Below the pieces are notes generated by a model. That model saw only the letters and a program-made list of their open reading frames with translations, was not told where the DNA came from and searched no databases. A stretch of DNA of 64,000 nucleotides from Dictyoglomus sp. (lineage in GTDB: Bacteria; Dictyoglomota; Dictyoglomia; Dictyoglomales; Dictyoglomaceae): NCBI GenBank assembly GCA_025060475.1, contig JANXBZ010000006.1:58865-122864 (forward strand), given 5' to 3'. The position numbers and the translations under genes were made by a program. Every line of letters starts with the position of its first letter. The first letter of the stretch is position 1. Positions 16,735 to 26,345 of this stretch are shown here, piece after piece.

Positions 16735-18207
16735 ATGGAAGAAAGACAATTTCTTGCCTTTGATTTAGGGGCTGAAAGTGGAAGAGCATTGGTTGGAATT
16801 TTAAAAGAAGATAAGTTGGTAGTAGAAGAGATTCATAGATTTGTAAATAGACCTGTAGAAATATTAGGAAGATTATACTGGAATGTACCCCAGATCTTTC
16901 AAGAGATAAAAGAAGGAATAAATAAAGCTTTTTCAAAATACCCCCATATTGAAAGTATTGGTATAGATACTTGGGGGGTTGATTTTGGATTAGTCACAAA
17001 GGAAGGATATTTAGCAGGTCTTCCCGTATGTTATAGAGATCATAGAACTGATGGAATACTAGAAAAAGCTTTTAAAGTCATGCCCAGGGAGAGGATATAT
17101 GAGTTAACAGGAATTCAAATAATGCAAATAAATACATTATTTCAATTATATAGTATGGTGCTTGAAAATTCATCTTTATTTAAATCAGCCTATAAACTTC
17201 TTTTTATGCCTGATCTTTTTAACTTTATGCTCACAGGTGAAATGAAAACAGAATTTTCCATTGCTACTACCTCTCAACTTTACAATCCTATAAAAGATTC
17301 TTGGGAAGAAGAAATATTTGAAAGATTTAGAATTCCTATAGAAATTATGCCAGAGTTAGAAATGCCAGGAAAGGAAATAGGAAAAATTTCTGAAAGCATA
17401 AGAAGGGAATTTAATATAAAGGATATCTCAGTAATCTCTCCCTGTGGACATGATACCGCTTGTGCAGTAGCTAGTGTTCCTGCAGAAGGAGAAGACTGGG
17501 CTTATTTAAGTTCAGGAACTTGGTCTCTTATGGGGGTAGAACTTAAAGAGCCAATAATTAACAAAGACTCTTTAGAGGCAAATTTCACCAACGAAGGAGG
17601 GGTAAATAAAACTTTTAGATTCTTAAAGAATATAATGGGACTTTGGCTTCTCCAAAGTGTAAGAAGAATATGGATGAAAGAAGGAACAGAATTTACTTAT
17701 TCAGAAATAACAAAAATGGCAGAAGAAGAAAAACCTTTTCAATTTTTTATAAACCCTGATGATAGTTCTTTTCTTAATCCTCCTAATATGGTTCTCGCCA
17801 TAAGGGAATACTGTGAAAAAACAGGACAAAAAATTCCTGAAACCAAGGGAGAGATTGTAAGATGTATTTTAGAAAGCTTAGCCTTTCGCTACAAAGAAGT
17901 CTTTGAAAGTTTAGAGAAAATTATAGGAAGAAAAATAAAAATACTTCATATTGTAGGAGGAGGTTCTCAAAATGCCCTTCTTTCTCAATTTACTGCTAAT
18001 GTTTTAGGTATTCCTGTAATGACAGGTCCTGTTGAAGCAACAGCCATAGGAAATATTATGATTCAGGCAATATCAAGGGGCGCTATAAAAGATTTGTCCT
18101 CGGGAAGAAGAATAATCAGAAATTCCTTTGAACCTATCATTTATTATCCAAAGGATACTGAAATTTGGGAAAGAGAGTACAAAAGATATAAAGAAGTGAT
18201 AAAATAA
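16735..18207 (+). CDS. rhaB: Rhamnulokinase
   Basis: This 490-residue FGGY-family sugar kinase phosphorylates L-rhamnulose. The N-terminal phosphate loop reads FDLGAESGRALVG. Then come SIGIDTWGVDFGLV with catalytic-region Asp, CYRDHRTDG, SPCGHDTACAVASVP, a LSSGTWSLMGVEL block and the C-terminal ATP site HIVGGGSQNALLSQFTAN. All are typical of RhaB. It follows rhaI closely and is co-transcribed with it. The product, rhamnulose-1-phosphate, needs an aldolase encoded elsewhere. Confidence 0.95.
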   Translation: MEERQFLAFDLGAESGRALVGILKEDKLVVEEIHRFVNRPVEILGRLYWNVPQIFQEIKEGINKAFSKYPHIESIGIDTWGVDFGLVTKEGYLAGLPVCYRDHRTDGILEKAFKVMPRERIYELTGIQIMQINTLFQLYSMVLENSSLFKSAYKLLFMPDLFNFMLTGEMKTEFSIATTSQLYNPIKDSWEEEIFERFRIPIEIMPELEMPGKEIGKISESIRREFNIKDISVISPCGHDTACAVASVPAEGEDWAYLSSGTWSLMGVELKEPIINKDSLEANFTNEGGVNKTFRFLKNIMGLWLLQSVRRIWMKEGTEFTYSEITKMAEEEKPFQFFINPDDSSFLNPPNMVLAIREYCEKTGQKIPETKGEIVRCILESLAFRYKEVFESLEKIIGRKIKILHIVGGGSQNALLSQFTANVLGIPVMTGPVEATAIGNIMIQAISRGAIKDLSSGRRIIRNSFEPIIYYPKDTEIWEREYKRYKEVIK

Positions 18208-18213
18208 ATATTA

Positions 18214-19158
18214 ATGAATATCGAAGCCTATTTAGAATTTAAAAATAAAATTATAAATAACCTATCTAAGGTTATAGTAGGAAAGGAAAATATTATCGAA
18301 TTAATTACTATAAGCTTTATTTGTGGAGGACATGTGCTTATTGAAGATGTTCCTGGTCTTGGTAAAACTTTAATGGTTAAAGCCTTTGCAAGAACCCTTG
18401 GAGGTAATTTCAAAAGAATACAGTTTACTCCTGATTTGCTTCCTTCAGATCTTACAGGAATAAATTTTTATAATCAAAAAACTGGAGATTTTGAATTTAA
18501 ACCTGGACCTCTTTTTGCTAATATAATATTAGCAGATGAGATAAATAGAGCAACTCCAAGAACTCAATCGAGTCTATTAGAAGCAATGGAGGAAAGACAA
18601 ATAACTGTAGATGGAATTACAAGAAAACTTCCCGATCCCTTTATGGTACTTGCTACTCAAAATCCTGTTGAAACTTATGGAGTTTTTCCTCTTCCTGAGG
18701 CGCAACTAGATAGATTTTTTATGAGAATAAAAATAGGATACCCAAAAAGAGAGGAAGAGGTAGAGATTATAAATAGGAATAAGCGTTTTGATTTGCTTGA
18801 AGATATAGAAACAGTAATAACTAAAGAAGAGATAGATTATGTAAGGAAAAATTATAGCAATGTAAAAATATCAAAGGAAGTGATGGATTATCTTTTAGAT
18901 ATAATTGATAAAACAAGAAATTCTGATAATATTCAATTAGGAGTAAGCCCACGAGGAAGTATTGCCCTTTTTAAGGGATGTCAGGTTTATGCCCTCTTTC
19001 GAGGAAGAGATTATATAATCCCTGAGGATATCAAAGAACTTGCTCCCTATATTCTTAATCATAGGATAATAACCTTAGGAACAATGAAAAGTAAAGACAT
19101 ATATGGATTTATAAGAACAATTATTGAAAGTATAAAAGTTCCTTTGGAGGATATTTAA
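18214..19158 (+). CDS. MoxR-family AAA+ ATPase
   Basis: This 314-residue protein has Walker A DVPGLGKT (45-52), Walker B IILADEIN (104-111), sensor ATQNP and the family phrase FPLPEAQLDRFFMRI. MoxR ATPases act as chaperones that activate partner proteins with VWA or DUF58 domains. The next gene encodes such a DUF58 protein, 3 bp away. The gene starts 6 bp after rhaB, so it may be transcribed from the rhamnose promoter, though it has no obvious functional tie to it. Confidence 0.93.
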   Translation: MNIEAYLEFKNKIINNLSKVIVGKENIIELITISFICGGHVLIEDVPGLGKTLMVKAFARTLGGNFKRIQFTPDLLPSDLTGINFYNQKTGDFEFKPGPLFANIILADEINRATPRTQSSLLEAMEERQITVDGITRKLPDPFMVLATQNPVETYGVFPLPEAQLDRFFMRIKIGYPKREEEVEIINRNKRFDLLEDIETVITKEEIDYVRKNYSNVKISKEVMDYLLDIIDKTRNSDNIQLGVSPRGSIALFKGCQVYALFRGRDYIIPEDIKELAPYILNHRIITLGTMKSKDIYGFIRTIIESIKVPLEDI

Positions 19159-19161
19159 AGA

Positions 19162-20295
19162 TTGCTTTATGTACTTTTCTTTCTTATTCTTTTGGGAATT
19201 TTAATAAATATTTTCGCAAAAAGATATATTTTATATAATGTTTATTATAAAAGAGAAATTTCTAAAAAAATAGTAGAAATAGGAGAAGAATTTACTATAA
19301 CTACCACTATAGAAAATAGAAAATTACTTCCTGTAACTTTTTTACAAATAATAGAACAACTTCCATCTGTTCTTGAATATAGATTTAAAATAGAAAGATT
19401 CATTGTTAAAGGCTTTTTTTATCATACTATGACCTTTTTTCTTTTGCCCTTTCAGAGGATAAAAAGAAGTTATAAAGCAATTTGTAATACTAGAGGAAGA
19501 TATATATTTGGAGAAGTTTCCCTATTAGGTGGAGACTTTTTAGGATTAAATGTAATTTCTCAAAATTTTTTCCTTAATCAAGAGATTATAGTATTGCCTA
19601 AGAAGATTGATATCGAGAAGGAAATTATTCCATATGGAGATTACAATGGAGATATCTCTGTTAGAAGATGGATTATTGATGATCCTACAATGATCATTGG
19701 AATAAAAGAATATACAGGACAAGAACCTGCAAAAACTATACATTGGCCTTTATCCCTTAAGCATGGAGAACTTATGGTAAAAAATTTTGATTTTACCTAT
19801 GAAAATAATTCCATGATAATTTTAAATGTAGAATGTTCAAAACCTTATTGGCTAAGAATTGATGAGGACGGAATAGAAAATTGTATATCTATAGCACGAG
19901 GAATAGGAGAGATTTTTTATGAGAGAAAAATACCCTTTGGTTTTGTTACCAATGCATTAATACATGGTTTTTCAAGAGAAGAAAATATAATCTATCCATC
20001 TTCAGGAGATCTGCATTTTTCTATTTTTATGGAATACTTAGGCAGAATTTCTTATAATGTCAACTTACCTTTAGAGAATATATTAGCAAGCTATTTGGAT
20101 AAAAGTTCTCTCATTTCTACATATGTTATCATTACCCCTAAAGTTTTAAAGGAGTATATTAATTATATAAACTCCTTAAAAAATGACTTAAATGAAATTA
20201 TTGTTATTTCAATATATCCTGATAATCTAGAATTTATTTCTAATAGAATAATAAAGTATTTTACAAAAAGAGAAGATGTTGCTTTTATATCTTAA
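19162..20295 (+). CDS. DUF58 membrane protein, MoxR partner
   Basis: The 377-residue product begins with a membrane segment, then an Ig-like beta region. The DUF58 signature follows: REYTGQEPAKTIHWPLSLKHGELMVKNFD in this version, where most relatives have RxYxPGD-x-R-x-I-x-W. The start codon is TTG at 19162, with GGAGG upstream inside the moxR end. DUF58 proteins are metal-binding vWA-like partners of MoxR. It overlaps the next gene by 20 bp. The precise role is unknown. Confidence 0.85.
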   Translation: MLYVLFFLILLGILINIFAKRYILYNVYYKREISKKIVEIGEEFTITTTIENRKLLPVTFLQIIEQLPSVLEYRFKIERFIVKGFFYHTMTFFLLPFQRIKRSYKAICNTRGRYIFGEVSLLGGDFLGLNVISQNFFLNQEIIVLPKKIDIEKEIIPYGDYNGDISVRRWIIDDPTMIIGIKEYTGQEPAKTIHWPLSLKHGELMVKNFDFTYENNSMIILNVECSKPYWLRIDEDGIENCISIARGIGEIFYERKIPFGFVTNALIHGFSREENIIYPSSGDLHFSIFMEYLGRISYNVNLPLENILASYLDKSSLISTYVIITPKVLKEYINYINSLKNDLNEIIVISIYPDNLEFISNRIIKYFTKREDVAFIS

Positions 20296-21529
20296 ACTAA
20301 TATCTTATCTTTCTTTAACATTTTCTCTTCTATCCTTTGCCTTTACTCTTATTTCTAATTTTAGCTTAAATGAATTTATTTTTTTAATATTTCTTCTTAT
20401 TTCTTCTCTTTCTTTTCACTTAAGAAAAAATAGGCTCCTTTTTTCTTTATCTTTTATTCTTTTCCTTATACCTATCATTTTATTTCCTTCCTTAGTTAAT
20501 ACTATTTTCAATATGATTTTTATCTTCTATATTTTTAATCTAATCAATAATAATATGAAAGAAGTTAGCTATGGAAATTTTGTAGATTATTTTAAGAAGT
20601 CCCTTCCCATAATATTTATCATCATCTTTACATCTATATTTCTAAGATATTATCCAGAAAAATTCTCAAATATAGAGAGATTTGTTCTTCCCTATATTTT
20701 TATTTATCTTGTAACCTCTGTTCTTTTATTAAGAGTTTTAAGATATCTTGAATATAATCCCCTAGACAAAGGGCTTCTTATAATAAACTTGAGATATACT
20801 GTAATTATCATACTTTTAGCTCTAATTCTTAGTTTCCCCTCTATTAGAAATGTAATTTTTTCTTCCTTTTCAAAGATTTTTCAGTTTTTGGTAAATATTT
20901 TTACCATTGTTTTTGGTATATTGTTTATAATTGTTGGATATTTCCTTCAAAAATTAGTTTATTATATTATTCTTTTCCTTTATTCTAAGAATATAATAAA
21001 ATCAGAACACCAAGTAATTGAATCTCTAAGCTCTAGACTTGAAAATATTTTAAGGCTATTTATGGGACAAAAAAAACTTTCTTGGACCTTTCTTGATACT
21101 TTTATAACAATAGTTTTTTCTTCTTTAATTATATTGTTAACAATAATACTTATTTTTGGGCTTTTAAAAAGAAATAACTTTATCTCTAAAAATAAGGAGA
21201 CATATAAAGAGGAAAAGGAGTTTATATTTCCAAAGAAAAATATCTTTCAAAGTATTTTTTTGAAAATTAAAAGGGAAAAAGATCTTAATATCGTAAGGAT
21301 ATATTATAAAAGGTATCTTAAAGAAAGTACGAAAAGAGGCATAGAAATTCTTCCCTCCTTTACCTCCCTTGATATATACGAAAAAACTAAGCATATATTT
21401 AATCCTGAAATATTAACCCGTATGAGAGAAATATATATCTATGTAAGATATAATATAAAAATACCCTCTTCTGACTTAGTTAAAGAATTTCTTTCTCTTT
21501 ACAAGAAACTTAAAGAAAAAAAGTCTTAG
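20276..21529 (+). CDS. Multi-pass membrane protein with DUF4129-like C-terminus
   Basis: The 417-residue protein has about eight hydrophobic segments in its first 290 residues and a cytoplasmic C-terminus. There, the residues after about 340 (YYKRYLKESTKRGIEILPSFTSLDIYEK... then MREIYIYVRYN) resemble DUF4129. That domain usually ends transglutaminase-like TgpA membrane proteins beside moxR and DUF58 genes. The transglutaminase domain is missing here. It is the last gene of the plus-strand run and faces the exopolysaccharide operon. The 105-bp gap to 21635 holds nothing clear. Confidence 0.65.
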   Translation: MLLLYLKLISYLSLTFSLLSFAFTLISNFSLNEFIFLIFLLISSLSFHLRKNRLLFSLSFILFLIPIILFPSLVNTIFNMIFIFYIFNLINNNMKEVSYGNFVDYFKKSLPIIFIIIFTSIFLRYYPEKFSNIERFVLPYIFIYLVTSVLLLRVLRYLEYNPLDKGLLIINLRYTVIIILLALILSFPSIRNVIFSSFSKIFQFLVNIFTIVFGILFIIVGYFLQKLVYYIILFLYSKNIIKSEHQVIESLSSRLENILRLFMGQKKLSWTFLDTFITIVFSSLIILLTIILIFGLLKRNNFISKNKETYKEEKEFIFPKKNIFQSIFLKIKREKDLNIVRIYYKRYLKESTKRGIEILPSFTSLDIYEKTKHIFNPEILTRMREIYIYVRYNIKIPSSDLVKEFLSLYKKLKEKKS

Positions 21530-21634
21530 TTAAAAAACTTGCCATAAGGAGTATGTGTTAGTAATGCAGAGTATACCAAGTTTTGAGCTCAGTCTATGAA
21601 ATTATCAAGTTATATTAAAGTAATTTAAGCTTCA

Positions 21635-23635
21635 CTATATTCTTTTCCTATTCCAAATTACTAAGATTATACTTAATATAATGATAGCTAATAAAACTAT
21701 TAAATATAGAATTAATGGGCTAATTTCAAATATAATTCTATATGAAATCTCTGGACTTGCTAAAATTTCAGAGTAAACATTACCAAGTTTTGTTATAATA
21801 GTTATTTGACCTGTTATTTTGTTAATATTCTCAGTTTTATTTAAAAAATTATTCAATCTTATCAAGGAATCTGCCTCAGAATAAAATATAGAATATAAAA
21901 CACCCTTAAAAGGAGACTTCTCTGCTTGAAAAATTACATCTGTAGTAAAACCATCAAAATAAATATCTAGATCTTTTTTAAATGTAAATTTATCTTTTGA
22001 AGGTATAATCCAAAGATAATTTTTTATTTTTTCTATTCTTTTATCATCAAACTTTCCAACAAAGATAATATCCTTTCCAGAAAGTATAGTTTCATCTATT
22101 ATATCTCCTAATATAATCTTAAAATTATATCTTAATCCCATATTTTGACCTATCTTTCCAACGAGAGTTGCTAACAAAGTGAGCTCATAAAGATTTACAT
22201 CATTCATTAACCAGATATAAATATCATTAGCGCTTCCTCGAAATAAGTTCTTCAGATTAGGATATTCCTCTTTATAGTCTTTAACAAAATAAACTAAAGA
22301 ATTTCCATCTATTTTAGTCCAAGCAACCTCCTCAAATCTCTTATCACAAGGAGCATTTTTTAAATCATGATACACTTTTATCTCCACAATCCATTCTTTT
22401 TTATCCAGTTCTTCTTGAGGGAAATATACTTTTATTCTTCCCTTTTCCACATTTCTACCATCTAATTTTTCACTTTTTACAGGAATGCCATTGATATAGA
22501 CAGTGATTACTGATCTATCCTCTAATACGGGAGAATGACTTAAATATAATTCTAAAAATGATCCTTTTCCAATCCCCTCAAAGCCAACAGGAGATTTAAT
22601 TAAAAAGGATTTTCCTTGGTAAAAAGCTCCCGATAAAACTAAGTTATCAAATCCTAAATCTACTAGTCTTATTACATTTTGTTTATTCTCTTTATCATAT
22701 TTTTTATCCTTTGAAGTTTTAACAATTATAGGATTATCCTCTGCGACCTTTATTTGTTCCTCATCAGTTATATATTCTAAAGCTTTCCATATTCCTCTCT
22801 TATCTCCTGATATATATAGTCTTAAGCTGTCATGATAAGACATATATATTAATCCATCTCCTGATTCTAAATATTTTAAAAATTCTTGTTTTTTAAGGAA
22901 TTCCCATTTATCAATTTTTCCAATTAGTATCTGATTTTCTCCTCTTTTCTCATAGGGATTGTCAAAAGATACCCTATAAGATAAATTCTTATATCTCTCT
23001 CTTGTGGCAAGCTCATTAGCTAAATATAATAAGACTTCGATCTCATCAGTATCAAAATTTTTAGGGAGATAAAAAACAAAATTGCATACATCTTTTTTTA
23101 AAAAATCTAAAAAGGGATAAGGGAAATAAGAAATCTTATAGGATTTATCAATAGTCTCCAAATGCAACATAGAAGTATTATGTAAAAGGACCCAATTTGC
23201 ATCGTTATCTAAATCTTCACATATCCCTTCTATACTTCTTTGTTTTGTAGATATAATTATCTCATTATATCCTTGCTTAATTCTTGCTTTAGGAATTCTT
23301 ATCTTTAAACTGATAAAACCTTTTCCTGGCTCTACAATGTTTCTCGAAAATATGGGATATCCATTCAAGTAAATAGTTACCATTGATAACTTTGTAATTA
23401 GAGTCTCAGAATAAGAATATTCCAATTTTAGATAACAATTATCAATAACTTCTACTCCTTTTGATATAAAAAACCAAAAGGAGTATTTATTTAAGGGAAG
23501 ATTTAGAAGAACCCCCTCTTTAAGTATAGGAATATTGTAAATATTAATTTTTCTGGATCTATCAAAAGAAAATGCAGGCAGAAAAATAGTTAAAATTAGA
23601 ATAAAGATTATAAAGATAAAGTTCTTCTTTCTCAT
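21635..23635 (-). CDS. bcsB: BcsB-like polysaccharide synthase periplasmic subunit
   Basis: The protein has a signal peptide (1-23), a long beta-rich exported region and a single C-terminal membrane helix (about 640-660), as in BcsB. Family-like blocks are LKLEYSYSETLITKLSMVTIYLNGYPIFS (about 68-96) and a second repeat with VITVYINGIPV. BcsB guides the nascent glucan across the periplasm and contacts the synthase BcsA. Length (666) is near the usual 700-800. Its start overlaps the stop of the GT2 synthase by 4 bp. Similarity to true BcsB is clear by pattern, but the polymer need not be cellulose. Confidence 0.85.
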   Translation of the reverse strand: MRKKNFIFIIFILILTIFLPAFSFDRSRKINIYNIPILKEGVLLNLPLNKYSFWFFISKGVEVIDNCYLKLEYSYSETLITKLSMVTIYLNGYPIFSRNIVEPGKGFISLKIRIPKARIKQGYNEIIISTKQRSIEGICEDLDNDANWVLLHNTSMLHLETIDKSYKISYFPYPFLDFLKKDVCNFVFYLPKNFDTDEIEVLLYLANELATRERYKNLSYRVSFDNPYEKRGENQILIGKIDKWEFLKKQEFLKYLESGDGLIYMSYHDSLRLYISGDKRGIWKALEYITDEEQIKVAEDNPIIVKTSKDKKYDKENKQNVIRLVDLGFDNLVLSGAFYQGKSFLIKSPVGFEGIGKGSFLELYLSHSPVLEDRSVITVYINGIPVKSEKLDGRNVEKGRIKVYFPQEELDKKEWIVEIKVYHDLKNAPCDKRFEEVAWTKIDGNSLVYFVKDYKEEYPNLKNLFRGSANDIYIWLMNDVNLYELTLLATLVGKIGQNMGLRYNFKIILGDIIDETILSGKDIIFVGKFDDKRIEKIKNYLWIIPSKDKFTFKKDLDIYFDGFTTDVIFQAEKSPFKGVLYSIFYSEADSLIRLNNFLNKTENINKITGQITIITKLGNVYSEILASPEISYRIIFEISPLILYLIVLLAIIILSIILVIWNRKRI

Positions 23636-24891
23636 GATACACTCCTTTCAGTTTTATACCATCTCATTGTTTTCCCTGTTAACCTATCCCTAAAAGCAAG
23701 ATAGAAGGCTCTTAAAACTACATATAACCATAGCTGACAGTAGGTAAAATACATTAAAGCAATAAGAAGTAAATTTTCTAAAGTTCCCTCCCCTTTTTCT
23801 AAACTTAAGGATATAAAAGTTTCTGTAATAAAAAGAATATAAGCTAGTATCCAAATTATTAATAAAGGACCTCCTACATTTAACTTTATAATTCCTAAAA
23901 GTCCCAAAATAAAAATAAGATCTGAGATTAAAATGCTAGAAAATGCAACTAAATAAATATAAGTGAAATAAATTAGATCAAAAGCAATTTTGCTTTTTAA
24001 GAAAAATATATTTTTTAGATAAGTAGAAATTACTGAAATATTTCCCCTTGCCCATCGAGTTCTTTGCTTTATCCAGACTTTTAGTTTCTCGGGTTCTTGT
24101 TCCCAAGTAATTGCTGAAGGTACCCACTTAATTTTATATCCCTCCTGATAGATCCTTATAGTCAACTCTGTATCCTCTGTTAATGCATGTACATTCCATC
24201 CTCCAATTTTTTCTAGCAAATCTTTTCTAATAATAAAATTAGTCCCAGGAATAGTGGTAAGACCAAGAAAATAATTTCTTGCTGCTTGAACGAGCCATTG
24301 GAAACTCAAGGTTTCTATGTTTATAAATTTTGTTAAAATATTTTTATCCTTATTCCTTGTTCTAAACTTTCCAACCACTGCTCCAAGACTTGGATCGCTT
24401 ATTATAAATCTAACTAAATTAAGTATTGCTCTTCTTTCTGGAGTATTATCTGCATCATATACCGCTATATACTCTCCCGTTGATATTTTTAATCCATGAT
24501 TTAAGGCATTTGATTTCCCTTTAGCACCAAGAGGTGGTTTTATTTCAAGGACTTTCAGATTATTATATATTCTTTGCTTTTCTCTTAGAATATCTCCTGT
24601 TTTATCTTGAGAGCTATCATTTATAACTATAATCTCTAATTTATCCTTAGGATAAAGAGAACGAGCTATTGCATCTATAGTATTTCCTATAACCTTTTCC
24701 TCATTATGGGCAGGAATAAGCACTGATATCTTAGGATACCAAGGTAATTCTTCTTTTTCTTCTTCAGAAGAAAAACTTTTTAAAAAGTATCTGTAACCAA
24801 AATAAGTTAATATGATATGATAAAGAAGAACTAGCCATACCAGGCCCATAGAGATGACAAATAGATAATCCCAAAGGGTTAACACTTTCAT
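23632..24891 (-). CDS. Processive GT2 polysaccharide synthase (BcsA/PgaC-like, no PilZ)
   Basis: This 419-residue membrane glycosyltransferase has one helix at the N-terminus and about four at the C-terminus. The GT2 motifs are in order: VLIPAHNEE (57-65), VINDSSQDKT (89-98), DAD (146-148), the acceptor motif TED (238-240) and QRTRW (276-280). That set defines processive synthases of cellulose, hyaluronan or PNAG type. The protein ends soon after the last helix and has no PilZ domain, so it cannot bind c-di-GMP as BcsA does. It overlaps both neighbours by 4 bp. The sugar polymerised is unknown. Confidence 0.93.
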   Translation of the reverse strand: MKVLTLWDYLFVISMGLVWLVLLYHIILTYFGYRYFLKSFSSEEEKEELPWYPKISVLIPAHNEEKVIGNTIDAIARSLYPKDKLEIIVINDSSQDKTGDILREKQRIYNNLKVLEIKPPLGAKGKSNALNHGLKISTGEYIAVYDADNTPERRAILNLVRFIISDPSLGAVVGKFRTRNKDKNILTKFINIETLSFQWLVQAARNYFLGLTTIPGTNFIIRKDLLEKIGGWNVHALTEDTELTIRIYQEGYKIKWVPSAITWEQEPEKLKVWIKQRTRWARGNISVISTYLKNIFFLKSKIAFDLIYFTYIYLVAFSSILISDLIFILGLLGIIKLNVGGPLLIIWILAYILFITETFISLSLEKGEGTLENLLLIALMYFTYCQLWLYVVLRAFYLAFRDRLTGKTMRWYKTERSVS

Positions 24892-26345
24892 TTCTTTAGT
24901 TCTCTTTCATAGAGTTTACGTTTATTATTTATCAACAAGATAATTATTAAAAGAAAAGATATTATTACAACAATCAAAAAAATTTTCAAATAAGCTATAA
25001 ATCTATCAAAAAATTTTTCAATAGCAGTTTTACTATATGGTGAAATCTTACTTACAACCCATTTTTTACCATTTTTATTGGTAATGATTAAGTTTTCATT
25101 AGCCACCTGATAAGGCTCCTGAGAAAAATCCAGAAAGTCATATCCTAAATCTTTTAAATTGGAAATTAGTTCCTCTATATCCTCAGAAGAAACATAGGAA
25201 GGAATAGATATTCCGATAATTATATCTCTAAAAGCTAAAAATTCTTTTGCTTTTTTAAAAACCTCTATTTTATTCTTAGGATCCCTTGGATTATATTTTC
25301 CTAAATTTACAGGATATATTAAGGTGTAAAGATCTTTTGTGAGAATTAAACTATCATCTAATATTATTTTAAAATATTTACCCGCATCTACACGCTTTTC
25401 TTTATAAGGAATATCATACATCTTAAAAGCAACAGGATATAATTCGCAACTTGCTAAAAGGTTTAAATCATTATTAATTCTAGAATTGTAATCATTCTCA
25501 TAAAATGAACCCTGAATAATGAATCCTCCAGACTCTTCAACTTTTCTTAATAACGAGAGCAATTTCTCATTATCCCATAAATAGAAGATCTTTCCATCTT
25601 TTTTTATTGTAGGATGAACCACAAGAAGATAAGGAACACCTTGACAACAGTAAGTTTTTAATTTTTCTTCTAAAAATTCTGCTGAGGTTAAAGGACTTAT
25701 ATCGTCAAGAATAATCATGGCTTTCTTAGAGTTTTTATGTTTAACCTCTAGAATTTCATGGAGAAGATCAAGAAAGATAATACCAGTGTTATCTCTGAAA
25801 TCCAGTCGACCAAAGTAATATAAATTATCTATATTAAATACCCAAGGATATTTATTGATGCCATCGCTTATATAGGATAGAATTTTTCCTTTTTGAGGTT
25901 TAATAATATAAACGGAATTTTCTGGCTCAAAAGGAATTTCTTTATTTTTATATATTAAACTTGTAAATCCTAATTGCTTACCTTCTCCTTTAAAATCCTT
26001 ACATCCAATATATTTTACGTAATCATAAATATTTGCTTCTATCCATATGATTTTTCTAGCTTTTGAAATTTCCTTTAAAAAACTTTTCTTCAGAAATTTT
26101 TCCTCAAGTCCCAAATAAATAATTAAATCATATTTCTCTACGTTACTTATAATATCGGAAGAAACACTTCCCACCTCCACATTATAATGCGATAGATACT
26201 TTTCCAACAGTTTTCCCAAAGAATAGTCTTCTCCAATCCTTGTTAAAACATCATATATAATTAATACCTTTTTCTTATCTTCACAGAAACTTATGGATGA
26301 TATTAAAATAAAAACTAAAAGAATTATTAAGAATTTATAAATCAT
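24888..26345 (-). CDS. Membrane-anchored DUF2334 (polysaccharide deacetylase-like) protein
   Basis: The 485-residue protein has a signal peptide (1-20) and a C-terminal membrane helix (about 450-472) with a short basic tail, so the body faces outwards. The middle contains MIILDDISPLTSAEF (210-224), the two-Asp start of the DUF2334 fold. It continues with VPYLLVVHP and GGFIIQGSFY, which match the pattern of polysaccharide-deacetylase relatives. The canonical HxxxH is not obvious. Placed between a c-di-GMP-type protein and a GT2 synthase, it may modify or trim the polymer during export. Confidence 0.75.
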   Translation of the reverse strand: MIYKFLIILLVFILISSISFCEDKKKVLIIYDVLTRIGEDYSLGKLLEKYLSHYNVEVGSVSSDIISNVEKYDLIIYLGLEEKFLKKSFLKEISKARKIIWIEANIYDYVKYIGCKDFKGEGKQLGFTSLIYKNKEIPFEPENSVYIIKPQKGKILSYISDGINKYPWVFNIDNLYYFGRLDFRDNTGIIFLDLLHEILEVKHKNSKKAMIILDDISPLTSAEFLEEKLKTYCCQGVPYLLVVHPTIKKDGKIFYLWDNEKLLSLLRKVEESGGFIIQGSFYENDYNSRINNDLNLLASCELYPVAFKMYDIPYKEKRVDAGKYFKIILDDSLILTKDLYTLIYPVNLGKYNPRDPKNKIEVFKKAKEFLAFRDIIIGISIPSYVSSEDIEELISNLKDLGYDFLDFSQEPYQVANENLIITNKNGKKWVVSKISPYSKTAIEKFFDRFIAYLKIFLIVVIISFLLIIILLINNKRKLYERELKK